Of a stretch of DNA of 64,000 nucleotides, positions 31,743-40,462 are shown one piece after another. Both the position numbers and the translations under genes were made by a program. How positions within the stretch are numbered: the first letter of the stretch is position 1; each line of letters opens with the position of its first letter. Below the pieces are notes generated by a model. The model did not search any database. It worked only from the letters and a program-made list of their open reading frames with translations, and had not been told where the DNA came from. Source of the DNA: a virus; IMG/VR virus record IMGVR_UViG_3300030117_004164, positions 6,789 through 70,788 of that record, one strand, 5' to 3'.

Positions 31743-32954
31743 ATGAATGATGAACAAGTGAAAAATGAACTGAACAAAGCAGCAGTTGGTCTAAATATGG
31801 ACTTATCTGCAATCGAACAAAAATTTAACGAAATTCGTGAACAACACAATTTTGGACCAGAACAAAATGTAATTGCGATGCAACTATTTAGACAGTGGCA
31901 TTCTCAAATGCGAAATAGTTCTGGAACAGAAAATGTTGAGCGAAAGTCGTCAGGCACAGATAATCACACAGTATTTGGTTATGTTGTAGCAGTAGACGAA
32001 TTGCGAGATTTTGAAGAGTATAATCGCAATCAACTTACGGCAGAAATTATTAGAGATTCTAATTCTGCCTTTAATGCTGGTAAGTTTGCGCGAGTACGCA
32101 AAACTGAAACAGGTTATGAAGTTAGTCAAGTTATGAATAATGAAGTTTTGACACGACCTCTTCAAAACACAGAATTGCCAGAATCAACAATGGAAGTAAA
32201 TGGTGAACTAATTGTTCCTATTGATGAGCGAAAGCAAACTCCTTGGGGTGAAAATAAACAATATGGTCATCCTAAGCCAAAGCATAATTTCCGACGAACC
32301 GCTCATTTTATTGGCGCATTAGAAGGAAAAGATGTAAAGTATTACCAAATTGGTTTGAAGGGAGAAGTTGCTCAAAATTGGAATGTTGATGTTTGCCGAG
32401 CAGTTTACATTGATGTGTATGCTACTGAATCCCATTTGGATTCAAATAATCTATACAACCCCGATTTGTCAACTATTACATATAACGATGAATTGGAAAA
32501 CCCAAAGAACGTAAGTGCAGATATTCAAACAATGATTGCTGAAAATATGCGAGGATTTGTTTGTCCACTAGTCAATTTGGAAAACTACCACATGAATACA
32601 AAGGGACGTTCTGCGAAAGAGCGAATTGTTGTTACTGATGGTCTAGTTACTAATATGTATATGAACCCTAATTCAAATGGAAATCGTACATTGTATATTT
32701 CTGATATGAATGCAGAGTATGATTATGATGACCCAATGGGTGCAACACCATGTTGGGTTCCTGAACACGTTGAATTAGATTTTGGTATTGGTAGTCAAAT
32801 TTTGGTTATTGGTCGAACAAATCAAAGTACCAATCAGGAAACAGGAGAATTGCGACCATGCAGTATTAATGTATTTGGCGTAATTGTATTGAATCGACAC
32901 GGTTCACCGAATACAACTCCTGATAGTGGGGAAACCTACACAGGTTGGTTCTGA
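31743..32954 (+). CDS. RPA-like single-stranded DNA-binding protein
   Basis: 403 residues. An N-terminal helical part (to about 60), then several beta-rich segments that read as OB folds, for example TVFGYVVAVDEL, then KYYQIGLKGEVAQ and last IGSQILVIGRTNQ ... SINVFGVIVL. No zinc finger. Placement between clamp loader and clamp genes fits an SSB/RPA role. Sequence motifs of OB folds are weak, so this needs structural confirmation. Confidence 0.55.
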   Translation: MNDEQVKNELNKAAVGLNMDLSAIEQKFNEIREQHNFGPEQNVIAMQLFRQWHSQMRNSSGTENVERKSSGTDNHTVFGYVVAVDELRDFEEYNRNQLTAEIIRDSNSAFNAGKFARVRKTETGYEVSQVMNNEVLTRPLQNTELPESTMEVNGELIVPIDERKQTPWGENKQYGHPKPKHNFRRTAHFIGALEGKDVKYYQIGLKGEVAQNWNVDVCRAVYIDVYATESHLDSNNLYNPDLSTITYNDELENPKNVSADIQTMIAENMRGFVCPLVNLENYHMNTKGRSAKERIVVTDGLVTNMYMNPNSNGNRTLYISDMNAEYDYDDPMGATPCWVPEHVELDFGIGSQILVIGRTNQSTNQETGELRPCSINVFGVIVLNRHGSPNTTPDSGETYTGWF

Positions 32955-33032
32955 AATTAATTCAGAATTGTTGTGTAAGCGTTGGCGCAAAAATGACGCT
33001 CAGTGGGGTGCAAAGCCCCATAGGTGATTTTA
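32955..33032 (+). promoter_or_regulatory. Two hairpins between operon parts
   Basis: GCGT...ACGC (about 32978-32998) and GGGGTGCAAAGCCCC (33005-33019) lie between the RPA-like gene and the next gene, without a T run. They could be RNA-processing or attenuation elements. Confidence 0.35.
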
Positions 33033-33242
33033 ATGGGATTTATTAAAGTGCATAGAGCAATTATAGAGGAATCTGAAATAGAAGCAGTAGAATGGAATTC
33101 GGTATCAAATGAACTTCCTGATGATTCAGGTAAAGAATTATACCAAATTCAATTCCACATGAAAAGTGGTAAGAAATTTACGCGGCGAGTTTATGAGTCG
33201 CAATTACAAGATATATTAGAACATTTGGAGATGAGAGAATGA
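33033..33242 (+). CDS. 69-residue hypothetical protein
   Basis: Starts MGFIKVHRAIIEESEIEAVE at ATG 33033 (TAGGTGA upstream). Beta-strand-rich with a C-terminal helix, a small PH- or WD-like barrel of the kind common in phages. Overlaps the RecA-like gene by ATGA. Confidence 0.55.
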   Translation: MGFIKVHRAIIEESEIEAVEWNSVSNELPDDSGKELYQIQFHMKSGKKFTRRVYESQLQDILEHLEMRE

Positions 33243-34081
33243 GTTGGGCAACAGCAACAACGACACAAGCGGTGTCAAAAGAAAATCTATTAGAAATAAT
33301 TAAAGCAGAAGTAAGCGAAGAACTAGAGGCTTTACTTCAAAGACAGAGAGCGCATCTTTGTACTTTAATTTATGGAGATGCTAAAACAGGTAAGTCTGGT
33401 TTGGCATTAGATTGTAGAACGGCAAAAGAATTAGATGAAGATGCTATCATTATGGTATTGGATTTCGATAATGGGTGTGAACCTACTTGGAGAACAAATT
33501 GGAATTCTGACCCTAATATCAAAATTCTAAATCCTATCGTTAGAGATGAAGAAGGATTTCCTGATTTGGATAGAACCGTTAGACGAGCAGAAGCATTTAT
33601 TGTTATTGCTAAAGATTACATGGAAGAAGGAAAAACTGTAAAGTTTGTATTTGATGGTTGCGACCGATGGTTGCGACTTTGTTGGTATGCTATGGGAATT
33701 GATAAGCGTTCAACAGAAGTTAAACAAATGCCAATGAAGTGGGGCAAGCGAAATACTGAATATGAAAACTTAATTGAAAAAATTACTGATGGATTAGAAT
33801 GTGATAGATTTTTCATTACACATATGAAAGATGAATATGCACACAATAATCCTAACCCAATTGGTAGAGTAGTAAATATTAAGGAATCTACTATGGATAA
33901 AATGAATCAAGTGATTGAAGTCAAGACTAATAAGTTAGGGACAAAACAAACATCTACTGCAACAGTTGTAGCAAGTAAAACTAATACTGAATTAGTTGGA
34001 AAGTCCTTTGACTTTTTAACTATTGATGATGGAGAAGTTACTTGGAATTCGATTGAACAGTTGCAGACAGGTGAACTATAA
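33239..34081 (+). CDS. RecA-fold recombination ATPase (Sak4-like)
   Basis: 280 residues. Walker A GDAKTGKS at residues 46-53, Walker B-like IIMVLDFDNG and VKFVFDGCDRW, and a FFITHMKDEY strand with a His that fits the RecA-core motif. It lacks the N-terminal and C-terminal domains of RadA, as Sak4-type phage single-strand annealing ATPases do. Lies beside clamp, clamp loader and RPA-like genes. Confidence 0.72.
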   Translation: MSWATATTTQAVSKENLLEIIKAEVSEELEALLQRQRAHLCTLIYGDAKTGKSGLALDCRTAKELDEDAIIMVLDFDNGCEPTWRTNWNSDPNIKILNPIVRDEEGFPDLDRTVRRAEAFIVIAKDYMEEGKTVKFVFDGCDRWLRLCWYAMGIDKRSTEVKQMPMKWGKRNTEYENLIEKITDGLECDRFFITHMKDEYAHNNPNPIGRVVNIKESTMDKMNQVIEVKTNKLGTKQTSTATVVASKTNTELVGKSFDFLTIDDGEVTWNSIEQLQTGEL

Positions 34082-34848
34082 TGGAAATGACTTTAGACAA
34101 AAGCGTATTTACTACGGCTCTCAATGCAGTAGAAATGAAAGGAAAATGGTTTTCTTCAACAGGGCTAACAAGTGATAAACTCAGTGAGTTTGTAAAAATT
34201 GTATGGAAAAGAGATGAACCTAAACGCGGTTATCATTTTATCAATGCTAACAATCAAACGTTTGTGGATTATTGGATTCCTGCTGATGTAACTATTGAAC
34301 ATTCAGCAGTATTGGAAATTAGCAAGGCTAGAAATTATTTGACAAATATGCCAAGTGGGGATATAACGCTTAGTGTTGGACAATGTGCATTATTTTCTTG
34401 TGATAATATTAACGCACAATTTCCTACACATTATAACCACCCAAACGATGCGGCTTGTGATAGTTTTTTTGTGGCATCGCAAAATGTTTCAGTTGGGGGA
34501 GAAGGTATAGAATGGGGAGAATATCCAATTACTTCAGGATTTTCTATCTTAGCAGAAGATTTCTCTAAAATTCTAAAGTCTTGTGAAAGTGTTGGGCATG
34601 GAATATACAAGTTAGAATTATGTAACGAGTCTGTTACTATTTCTTCTGTAAGTAGCCCTAGAGAATCTTATAGGGAAAATGTCGTTCCTCTACTTGCTTG
34701 GGGAGAAGATGCAACAGTTGAATATACTTCTCCTGTGCATAAGATTTTTCCAAATGGTTTTCTACAATGTCACTTTAATGACGATTCTTTGTTAGTTTTA
34801 CAGAATCAAAATTTGTTAGTGGCTCGCGCACCTTATGTGGTGGTATGA
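34081..34848 (+). CDS. pcn: PCNA-like sliding clamp
   Basis: 255 residues, the usual PCNA length. Two repeated beta-alpha-beta halves with poor sequence conservation; the C-terminal half ends SPVHKIFPNGFLQCHFNDDS, LLVLQNQNLLVARAPYVVV, which parallels the closing strands of PCNA (yl.d..k....v...f..d.Pl...... aP). It would tether split PolB, ligase and XPF-like nuclease. Named mainly on length, fold pattern and position between RFC, RecA and PolB genes. Confidence 0.65.
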   Translation: MEMTLDKSVFTTALNAVEMKGKWFSSTGLTSDKLSEFVKIVWKRDEPKRGYHFINANNQTFVDYWIPADVTIEHSAVLEISKARNYLTNMPSGDITLSVGQCALFSCDNINAQFPTHYNHPNDAACDSFFVASQNVSVGGEGIEWGEYPITSGFSILAEDFSKILKSCESVGHGIYKLELCNESVTISSVSSPRESYRENVVPLLAWGEDATVEYTSPVHKIFPNGFLQCHFNDDSLLVLQNQNLLVARAPYVVV

Positions 34849-34988
34849 TGGGAAAAGTAAAAGAAGTCTATATGATGTATTATCAAGGTAATATGTCAAT
34901 AGATAAAATAGCAAAAGTGTTAAATATCGAGAAACAATCGGTTGCTAACTTAGTACATAGTATTTATTTTGGAGATGAAGAAGAATGA
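34845..34988 (+). CDS. 47-residue helix-turn-helix protein
   Basis: MSIDKIAKVLNIEKQSVANLV is a clear helix-turn-helix; little else is present. Ends GDEEE, from the downstream ribosome binding site. May be a regulator. Confidence 0.55.
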   Translation: MMGKVKEVYMMYYQGNMSIDKIAKVLNIEKQSVANLVHSIYFGDEEE

Positions 34989-35149
34989 GATATGGTAGAA
35001 TTGTAACATTTAAAATTGAATCAAATAATCTGGGAGATTTAAAGGCTTTTATTTCAGGCCTAAAAGGATTTGCAGATGGTAATGCGATTGTAAGTAGAAC
35101 TAATATTGCATATGTAACTGAAGAACCTTGTGTTGAAAGGAGAGATTGA
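34985..35149 (+). CDS. 54-residue hypothetical protein
   Basis: MRYGRIVTFKIESNNLGDL..., strand-helix-strand order with a charged end that contains the polB ribosome binding site (GGAGA). No family recognised. Confidence 0.5.
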   Translation: MRYGRIVTFKIESNNLGDLKAFISGLKGFADGNAIVSRTNIAYVTEEPCVERRD

Positions 35150-35150
35150 A

Positions 35151-36818
35151 ATGATTATTAGTTATACGGATGATGGAAATATTCATGTTAGGTATAGAGA
35201 ATCGAATAACTTGAGAGTAGAAAGAGTGTATAATGATTTTAAACCTTATTTTTTCATTGATGAGAAGGCTAGGGAAATTGATTTCTATAAAATTAATATG
35301 AAAGTTAATGGTGAAAATGTATCACTAGAATTACCCTATGCTTATGAACATGGTGATTGGAAAAACCTTCTAGGAAAACCTTTGAAGAAAGTAATTGTTC
35401 AGAAACATTCTGATATTAGAACCGCCAAGAAATCATGGAATAGAACATATGAAGCAGATGTACCTTTTCATTATAGATATTGTGTTGACAAACTAGAAAA
35501 ATTACATGAATATGATTTACGTAAATGGTATTGGGATATGGAATGGCTTAATGGCGACCCTGATGAGGGAGATGCGATTACTGCTATTGTAGTATATGAT
35601 AACTATGATGATAAGTACACCGTTTATACTTGGAACCCTTATCTTAATGAAGATAAATTTCCTGAATATAATAACAATAGTGTAATTTTTACTTTTCATT
35701 CTGAATTTGAAATGCTTAGGGGATTTATGAGAAAGATTCAGGATTGTGACCCTGATATGCTCATATCATGGTTCGGTTCAAAATTCGATTTGCCTAAGTT
35801 AATTCATAGGCTTCATTATAGAGGCATTGACCCAAGAGGACTTTCACCATATAATGAAGTAAAGGGTGTATATGCTAACAAGATAACTGATGCAGTTGAT
35901 AATTATTCTCCGGTAGCACAACCTATACGGGGGCGTATTACCTTGAATTTAGACTTAGCATTTGAGCGTCAATGGAATGATTCTCAACGTGGGACTCTAC
36001 CTTCATTAGCACTTGATTATGCGGCAGAGGTAGTATTGGGTGCAAAGAAACTAGTATCAGAAAAATTTCCAGATAAGAATGAATTCTTTAGAAGGGGTTG
36101 GTTAGAAGATACTGAAAGGTATTTAGAATATGCTAGAGTAGACGTAGAATTACTTCATCGTATAGATGATGAGATGGGACTATCTGAAGGTATTTTATCA
36201 CTACAAAGGTTACTAGTTGCACCTTTTGATGCTTGTTTTTATGCCTCTAACATGGGGAGTATATACTTTATGCGTAATGCTTGGTGGAAGGCCCCAACAG
36301 GTGATAAATCAAAAGATAGAGAAGATTATGATGGTGCATTGATTTACGACCCATTGAGTGAAGAAACAAATGGATTACATATAGGGGTGGCCGCTTTTGA
36401 TTATGCCGGACTATACCCATCAATGATGTTAGCCCGTAACATTTCATGGGAAACATTGACCCATTCAAAGACAGAATTTGCTGTAAATTTGAAAACTCCG
36501 CGTGACTTTTCTCCTGTTGTAGATAAGGATATGGTGTATTTCAAAACAGATAAACTAGGACTATTACCACAATCCGTCTTAGAGTTGAAAACATTAAGAG
36601 ATGAATACAAACGCCGAAGAAATGAGGCAGAGGATAAAAGAGAATATACTAAGTGGGAAAATAGTCAAATGGCTGTAAAAAGATTAATGGCTTCATTTTA
36701 TGGAATTATTGCGTATCAAGGTTTTGGTTGGGCTAATGTAACTTTAGCGGCGGCTATTACTGCAAGCGCAAGAGAAGCGATTAGAGAAGCCGCATTTAAA
36801 GTGAGGGAGTTAGAATGA
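35151..36818 (+). CDS. polB: DNA polymerase B, N-terminal part (exonuclease and palm motif A/B)
   Basis: 555 residues from ATG 35151, one base after the preceding stop. Exonuclease motifs: ExoI Asp129-Met-Glu131 (WDMEW), ExoII FGSKFDLPKL, ExoIII YARVDVELL. Polymerase motif A DYAGLYPSMM (Asp417) and motif B KRLMASFYG (Gly in place of the usual N-S-x-Y-G start). It stops after the helix that follows motif B. The missing motif C and thumb are in the gene at 37326. So the enzyme is split between motif B and motif C, as reported for Methanothermobacter PolB. Confidence 0.93.
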   Translation: MIISYTDDGNIHVRYRESNNLRVERVYNDFKPYFFIDEKAREIDFYKINMKVNGENVSLELPYAYEHGDWKNLLGKPLKKVIVQKHSDIRTAKKSWNRTYEADVPFHYRYCVDKLEKLHEYDLRKWYWDMEWLNGDPDEGDAITAIVVYDNYDDKYTVYTWNPYLNEDKFPEYNNNSVIFTFHSEFEMLRGFMRKIQDCDPDMLISWFGSKFDLPKLIHRLHYRGIDPRGLSPYNEVKGVYANKITDAVDNYSPVAQPIRGRITLNLDLAFERQWNDSQRGTLPSLALDYAAEVVLGAKKLVSEKFPDKNEFFRRGWLEDTERYLEYARVDVELLHRIDDEMGLSEGILSLQRLLVAPFDACFYASNMGSIYFMRNAWWKAPTGDKSKDREDYDGALIYDPLSEETNGLHIGVAAFDYAGLYPSMMLARNISWETLTHSKTEFAVNLKTPRDFSPVVDKDMVYFKTDKLGLLPQSVLELKTLRDEYKRRRNEAEDKREYTKWENSQMAVKRLMASFYGIIAYQGFGWANVTLAAAITASAREAIREAAFKVRELE

Positions 36819-37081
36819 AAAGGAATTATTATTCAAGACACAAACTAGTAAAACAAAGGTTAGATAAAGAAGCCTTTGAGATGAAAGAGTTTTATGCTTC
36901 AGAAATGTTGGATAGATTAAACTCTTACAAAGATGGTAATGGTAGAAACAATACAACTAGGTTTGCTATTGGTCTAAGAAGGTTACTGAACTTCTTAAAA
37001 CAGAACCCGAGAATAGAATATATACCAAATAGTTCTAGTAAGAAAGCAGGTAGATGGAGATGGATTGGTGATAAAGAATGA
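36815..37081 (+). CDS. Small protein between the polB halves
   Basis: 88 residues, basic. FAIGLRRLLNFLKQNPRIEY, then GRWRWIGD looks like a small winged or helix-wing DNA-binding unit. ATGA overlap with polB-N. It is not a homing endonuclease or intein. Could link or regulate the two polymerase subunits. Confidence 0.55.
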   Translation: MKRNYYSRHKLVKQRLDKEAFEMKEFYASEMLDRLNSYKDGNGRNNTTRFAIGLRRLLNFLKQNPRIEYIPNSSSKKAGRWRWIGDKE

Positions 37082-37329
37082 GATTAGAAGGAAGAAAGTG
37101 TAGTTTTAAAACTTGTAAAACAAGAATACTATCTAACACAGTATTTTTAGGTAATGAGCCTAAATGGATGGTTAAAGGTACAATGAAAGGGTATTGTATG
37201 GAATGTTCTTTGAGAGAATATTCTAATCTTATTCCAGTAGTAAATGCTCATCCTGATGATAAGTTTGAATTTTGGGCTATGATAAATGGAGAACTTACCC
37301 CTTTAGTACCAAAGGAGGAAGAAGAATGA
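37078..37329 (+). CDS. Zinc-finger-like protein between the polB halves
   Basis: 83 residues. CSFKTCKTR near residue 8 and CMECSLREY near residue 39 make a Cys4 zinc site. Ends KEEEE, encoded by the ribosome binding site for polB-C. Function unknown. Confidence 0.55.
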   Translation: MRLEGRKCSFKTCKTRILSNTVFLGNEPKWMVKGTMKGYCMECSLREYSNLIPVVNAHPDDKFEFWAMINGELTPLVPKEEEE

Positions 37330-38117
37330 AAGTAGTTTATGCACATACAGATTCAATCTATGTTCCTATTGAGAACGTAGAAAAAGCAAAAGAAATTTGC
37401 ACAACGTTGAACAATCATATGCGAGAACATTTTCCTAATCTTTTGGGATTAGAAACTCATCCTGTAACTTTAGAGTTTGAAAAGTATTATGAAGGTTTAG
37501 GAGTTGGTGTGAAGAAGAATAGAAATGCTGGTTATATATCTTGGAAAGATGGTAAGTATTTAGATGAACACCAATTTGTTGTTACAGGTTTCTCTACTAA
37601 AAGAATTAGTGAGAATAAGATTGGAAAAGAATTTCAAAGTGATTTGCTTAAGATGTGGGCAGGTCAAAAAACTAAATACGATATTGTTGAGTTTTGTAAA
37701 CAAAGGTATAACGATGTTAAACACGGTAGAGTAACCTTAGAAGATATTGTTAAAAGAGGTAGAGTTAGAAGGGAACTTGAAGAATATAAATCTATTGCTG
37801 GTGGAATTGCTGGGGTTTGTTATTATAATGAACACATTAATCCTGATGACCCAATAGATGATTCATTTTTCTATATTGAATGTAATATTGTCAACGGACC
37901 AAGTAGAATGATTTTTCCTAATGGTGCAGAAAGACCTGTAAAATATGTATCAGTGAAAGAAATGAAAGAGTTTAATGAAGATTTTGAAATAGATTGGGGG
38001 GCATATGCTCAAAAATCTATTGTACAAAAAGCCAAACCCATTTTCCTAGCGATGGGTTGGGATATGAAAGAATTTATTGTTGACGAAAATCAACAAAGTT
38101 TAGGGAAGTGGTTATAA
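37326..38117 (+). CDS. polB: DNA polymerase B, C-terminal part (motif C and thumb)
   Basis: 263 residues from ATG 37326. It begins directly with motif C: MKVVYAHTDSIYV (Asp9 of the DTD signature), then VTLEFEKYYEGLGVGVKKNR as the conserved palm/thumb strand, and a helical thumb. Joined end to end with the product of 35151-36818, no residues of a normal PolB appear missing. Both halves are expected to form one active heterodimer. Confidence 0.92.
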   Translation: MKVVYAHTDSIYVPIENVEKAKEICTTLNNHMREHFPNLLGLETHPVTLEFEKYYEGLGVGVKKNRNAGYISWKDGKYLDEHQFVVTGFSTKRISENKIGKEFQSDLLKMWAGQKTKYDIVEFCKQRYNDVKHGRVTLEDIVKRGRVRRELEEYKSIAGGIAGVCYYNEHINPDDPIDDSFFYIECNIVNGPSRMIFPNGAERPVKYVSVKEMKEFNEDFEIDWGAYAQKSIVQKAKPIFLAMGWDMKEFIVDENQQSLGKWL

Positions 38118-39049
38118 TGAGTGATGGATATAAGAGAACATACGGACACGAAAATGAAAATGGGGAATGGGTTAGACCTGTTCCAAAACCTGATGATGAA
38201 TATACATACCAATGGAATCCTAAATGGATAGATGAACATGATAAACCTATTTTGAAGATTACGAAATCTTCACTTGGTTCATTTAAATGGTGCAATAAAC
38301 AATATGAGTTTTCTTATCTTGATAGGCGACCTCAAGACCAAAGCGAAGCCATGTTAAAAGGGACTATTGTGCATGATGCTTATGAAGATTTCTATAAGAG
38401 CGTAGATATTAAGAAAGTAGAAAACATGACATTTACTGAAATGAATGATTATTTTGTTGGTCATTTCCCAATTACGGATTATTCGGATATGACAGATTCT
38501 ATTGCCACCTTTGAAGCACAAAGATTCGTTGATGCTCGTAATGAAGATAAAATTGATGAATGGATGCCAACAGGAAATGAATTACAATTAGATGCCAAAA
38601 TAACTATTGGTGCTAATGATAACCCTAAGTACCCATTATCAAGAGATTATATTGTACATATTCAAGGTATCATTGATAGAATTTATACAGAGAATGGTAA
38701 GTCTATTCCTTTTGAACTTAAAACAGGAGTATGGAAAGATAGTAAAAAAACTACTATGCGAAGAGAAATGTCATTCTACAAAATGTTGATGGAAGCCTCT
38801 GATGATTGGGAAGGAGAAATTACGCATTGGGGATGGTATTATCCCGCTAGTAATTATGTATATGTTGAAGAAGTGAACAAGCGTTCTATCACTTCAATGA
38901 AAAAATCTCTTGCTGAACTTATTCATTCTTATGAACAGAACAATTTTAAGCCAAGTTACTTTCATAAGAAGTGTGTACATTGTTCTTTTGTTGGTATTTG
39001 TCCAGCGGCTCTTGATGCAGAATTAAACAGGGGGAGTAGTTGGGTATGA
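38117..39049 (+). CDS. Cas4/RecB-like PD-(D/E)XK nuclease with iron-sulfur cysteines
   Basis: 310 residues from ATG 38117 (ATGA-type overlap with polB-C). Cys59 in FKWCNKQY, GTIVHDAYE with the conserved His, GIIDRIY ... PFELKTG (the D...ExK nuclease site), and C-terminal CVHCSFVGICP giving three more cysteines. This is the Cas4/AddB layout with a 4Fe-4S cluster. There is no CRISPR array nearby, so a role in end resection or recombination with the RecA-like ATPase is more likely. Confidence 0.82.
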   Translation: MSDGYKRTYGHENENGEWVRPVPKPDDEYTYQWNPKWIDEHDKPILKITKSSLGSFKWCNKQYEFSYLDRRPQDQSEAMLKGTIVHDAYEDFYKSVDIKKVENMTFTEMNDYFVGHFPITDYSDMTDSIATFEAQRFVDARNEDKIDEWMPTGNELQLDAKITIGANDNPKYPLSRDYIVHIQGIIDRIYTENGKSIPFELKTGVWKDSKKTTMRREMSFYKMLMEASDDWEGEITHWGWYYPASNYVYVEEVNKRSITSMKKSLAELIHSYEQNNFKPSYFHKKCVHCSFVGICPAALDAELNRGSSWV

Positions 39050-39456
39050 ACATTGAAGAATATATTATGAACAGAGAATGGAAGTTTGCAGAACTATTAC
39101 AGTTAACTGAAACTTCTAGAAGGGTTGCTGAAGAATTGTATGAGGAAATGGAAGTTGTTGATGTGATTAATAATTTATGGGGTAGACAAATTGATGCTGA
39201 GGCAATACATGAAAGAGCCTCATTTGGCCAATTGTATAAACATATGGCTATGGAGTATTTAACCCAAGAAGTTATGGATGCTTTCAAAAAATACTTTGAA
39301 TCTGCGACTGTTAGTTTTGACCCTCCAACTTTATTACAGAACCAAACTGGAATTATGGAAGAACCGCCTTTACCACCAAAACCAAAAACAATTAACAAGA
39401 AACTATCTAAAAATACAGATGGAACAGATTTACCGCCAGGTGTTGAAAGAATATGA
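39046..39456 (+). CDS. Hypothetical protein with proline-rich tail
   Basis: 136 residues from ATG 39046. Helical body with MNIEEYIMNREWKFAELLQL; the last 35 residues are proline- and lysine-rich (EEPPLPPKPKTINKK), suggestive of a flexible binding tail. It lies between nuclease and primase genes. A primase accessory factor is possible but not shown. Confidence 0.55.
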   Translation: MNIEEYIMNREWKFAELLQLTETSRRVAEELYEEMEVVDVINNLWGRQIDAEAIHERASFGQLYKHMAMEYLTQEVMDAFKKYFESATVSFDPPTLLQNQTGIMEEPPLPPKPKTINKKLSKNTDGTDLPPGVERI

Positions 39457-40460
39457 AATTTCCAAGAGAAGTATGGGCAGGAAGTCATTTAACTAGAAAG
39501 CAACAGTTAAAAAGGCAGATTGTCCAAAATCGTGAAGAGTTTGCCACATTCTTACAACGATTCAATAATAAAATGAATTGTTATACAAGTGTGTATGATT
39601 ACAAAAGGTTTGGTGATACCCAAGCATTCACTTCTTCAGTAATTTTAGATAGATTGTTTCTTGATTTTGATTCTCATGGTAAACCTTTAGATTTATCTTT
39701 ACAAGATACTAAATTAATTGTTGACCATCTGTATGGAAAAGATTATGAATTTGAAATCTACTTTAGTGGAAACGGGTTTCATGTTTTTGTATTTGGCGAA
39801 GTTGCATCTTCAATTAGGGATATTCAACAATTTTTTAACAAACTTTATCCTATTGCTACAAATAAAACATTAGATAAATCAGGGGTCCAAACGCGAAGAT
39901 TGAGAAGAGTACCAAATACAGTAAATATGAACACTGAGGGCTTTTTGTATTGTATTCCTTTGACAAGAGAACAATTGACTAATATGGACGATATAATTGC
40001 TTTAGCAAAGAATCCCCCTTTCTCTTCGCCAAAACGCTATGGAAATCGTAAGGTCGCGTGGCCCAATGCCCCCCTATTTGCGTATGCACCCATTGAAATT
40101 GCTACGGTTGAGACTGTCGGAAAATTGCCATTGTTGCCTTGTTTAAATAATAGCATCATGGTGGAGAATCCAACACATGAAGCGAGAGTTTATCTTGTAT
40201 CTTGGTTTAGAACATTGTTGGCTAATAATCAGAAGTGTTATGATTATACTGAACAACAAAAAATTCTCAATACTATTATGGAAGAAATTAAGAATATTGC
40301 TTCTAAAGATGGAGTATGGTTAGATTGGGATGAAAGTGTAACTCGCCATCATGCAACATATACTGTATCAAATGATGGTGGTTATATGGCTCCCACTTGT
40401 GAAAAGTTAATTAGCGAAGGTTATTGTGTTGGAAAATGTTGGCGTTATCCGGAGGTATGA
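39453..40460 (+). CDS. priS: Fused archaeal primase (PriS catalytic domain plus PriL iron-sulfur domain)
   Basis: 335 residues. Catalytic part: LFLDFDS (Asp71, Asp73) and FSGNGFHVFV (the SGxGxH motif, residues 105-112). The C-terminal third follows the PriL-CTD pattern: LPLLPCLNNSI, then NPTHEARVYLVSWFRTLL, then MAPTCEKLISEGYCVGKC, with four cysteines placed for a 4Fe-4S cluster. A separate PriL gene was not found, so one chain probably supplies both functions. It makes primers for PolB. Confidence 0.87.
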   Translation: MKFPREVWAGSHLTRKQQLKRQIVQNREEFATFLQRFNNKMNCYTSVYDYKRFGDTQAFTSSVILDRLFLDFDSHGKPLDLSLQDTKLIVDHLYGKDYEFEIYFSGNGFHVFVFGEVASSIRDIQQFFNKLYPIATNKTLDKSGVQTRRLRRVPNTVNMNTEGFLYCIPLTREQLTNMDDIIALAKNPPFSSPKRYGNRKVAWPNAPLFAYAPIEIATVETVGKLPLLPCLNNSIMVENPTHEARVYLVSWFRTLLANNQKCYDYTEQQKILNTIMEEIKNIASKDGVWLDWDESVTRHHATYTVSNDGGYMAPTCEKLISEGYCVGKCWRYPEV

Positions 40461-40462
40461 AA

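Noticed and set aside
35151-38117. Split polymerase as a sequencing frameshift
   Set aside because: Two complete coupled genes lie between the parts and the second part has its own ribosome binding site and ATG.
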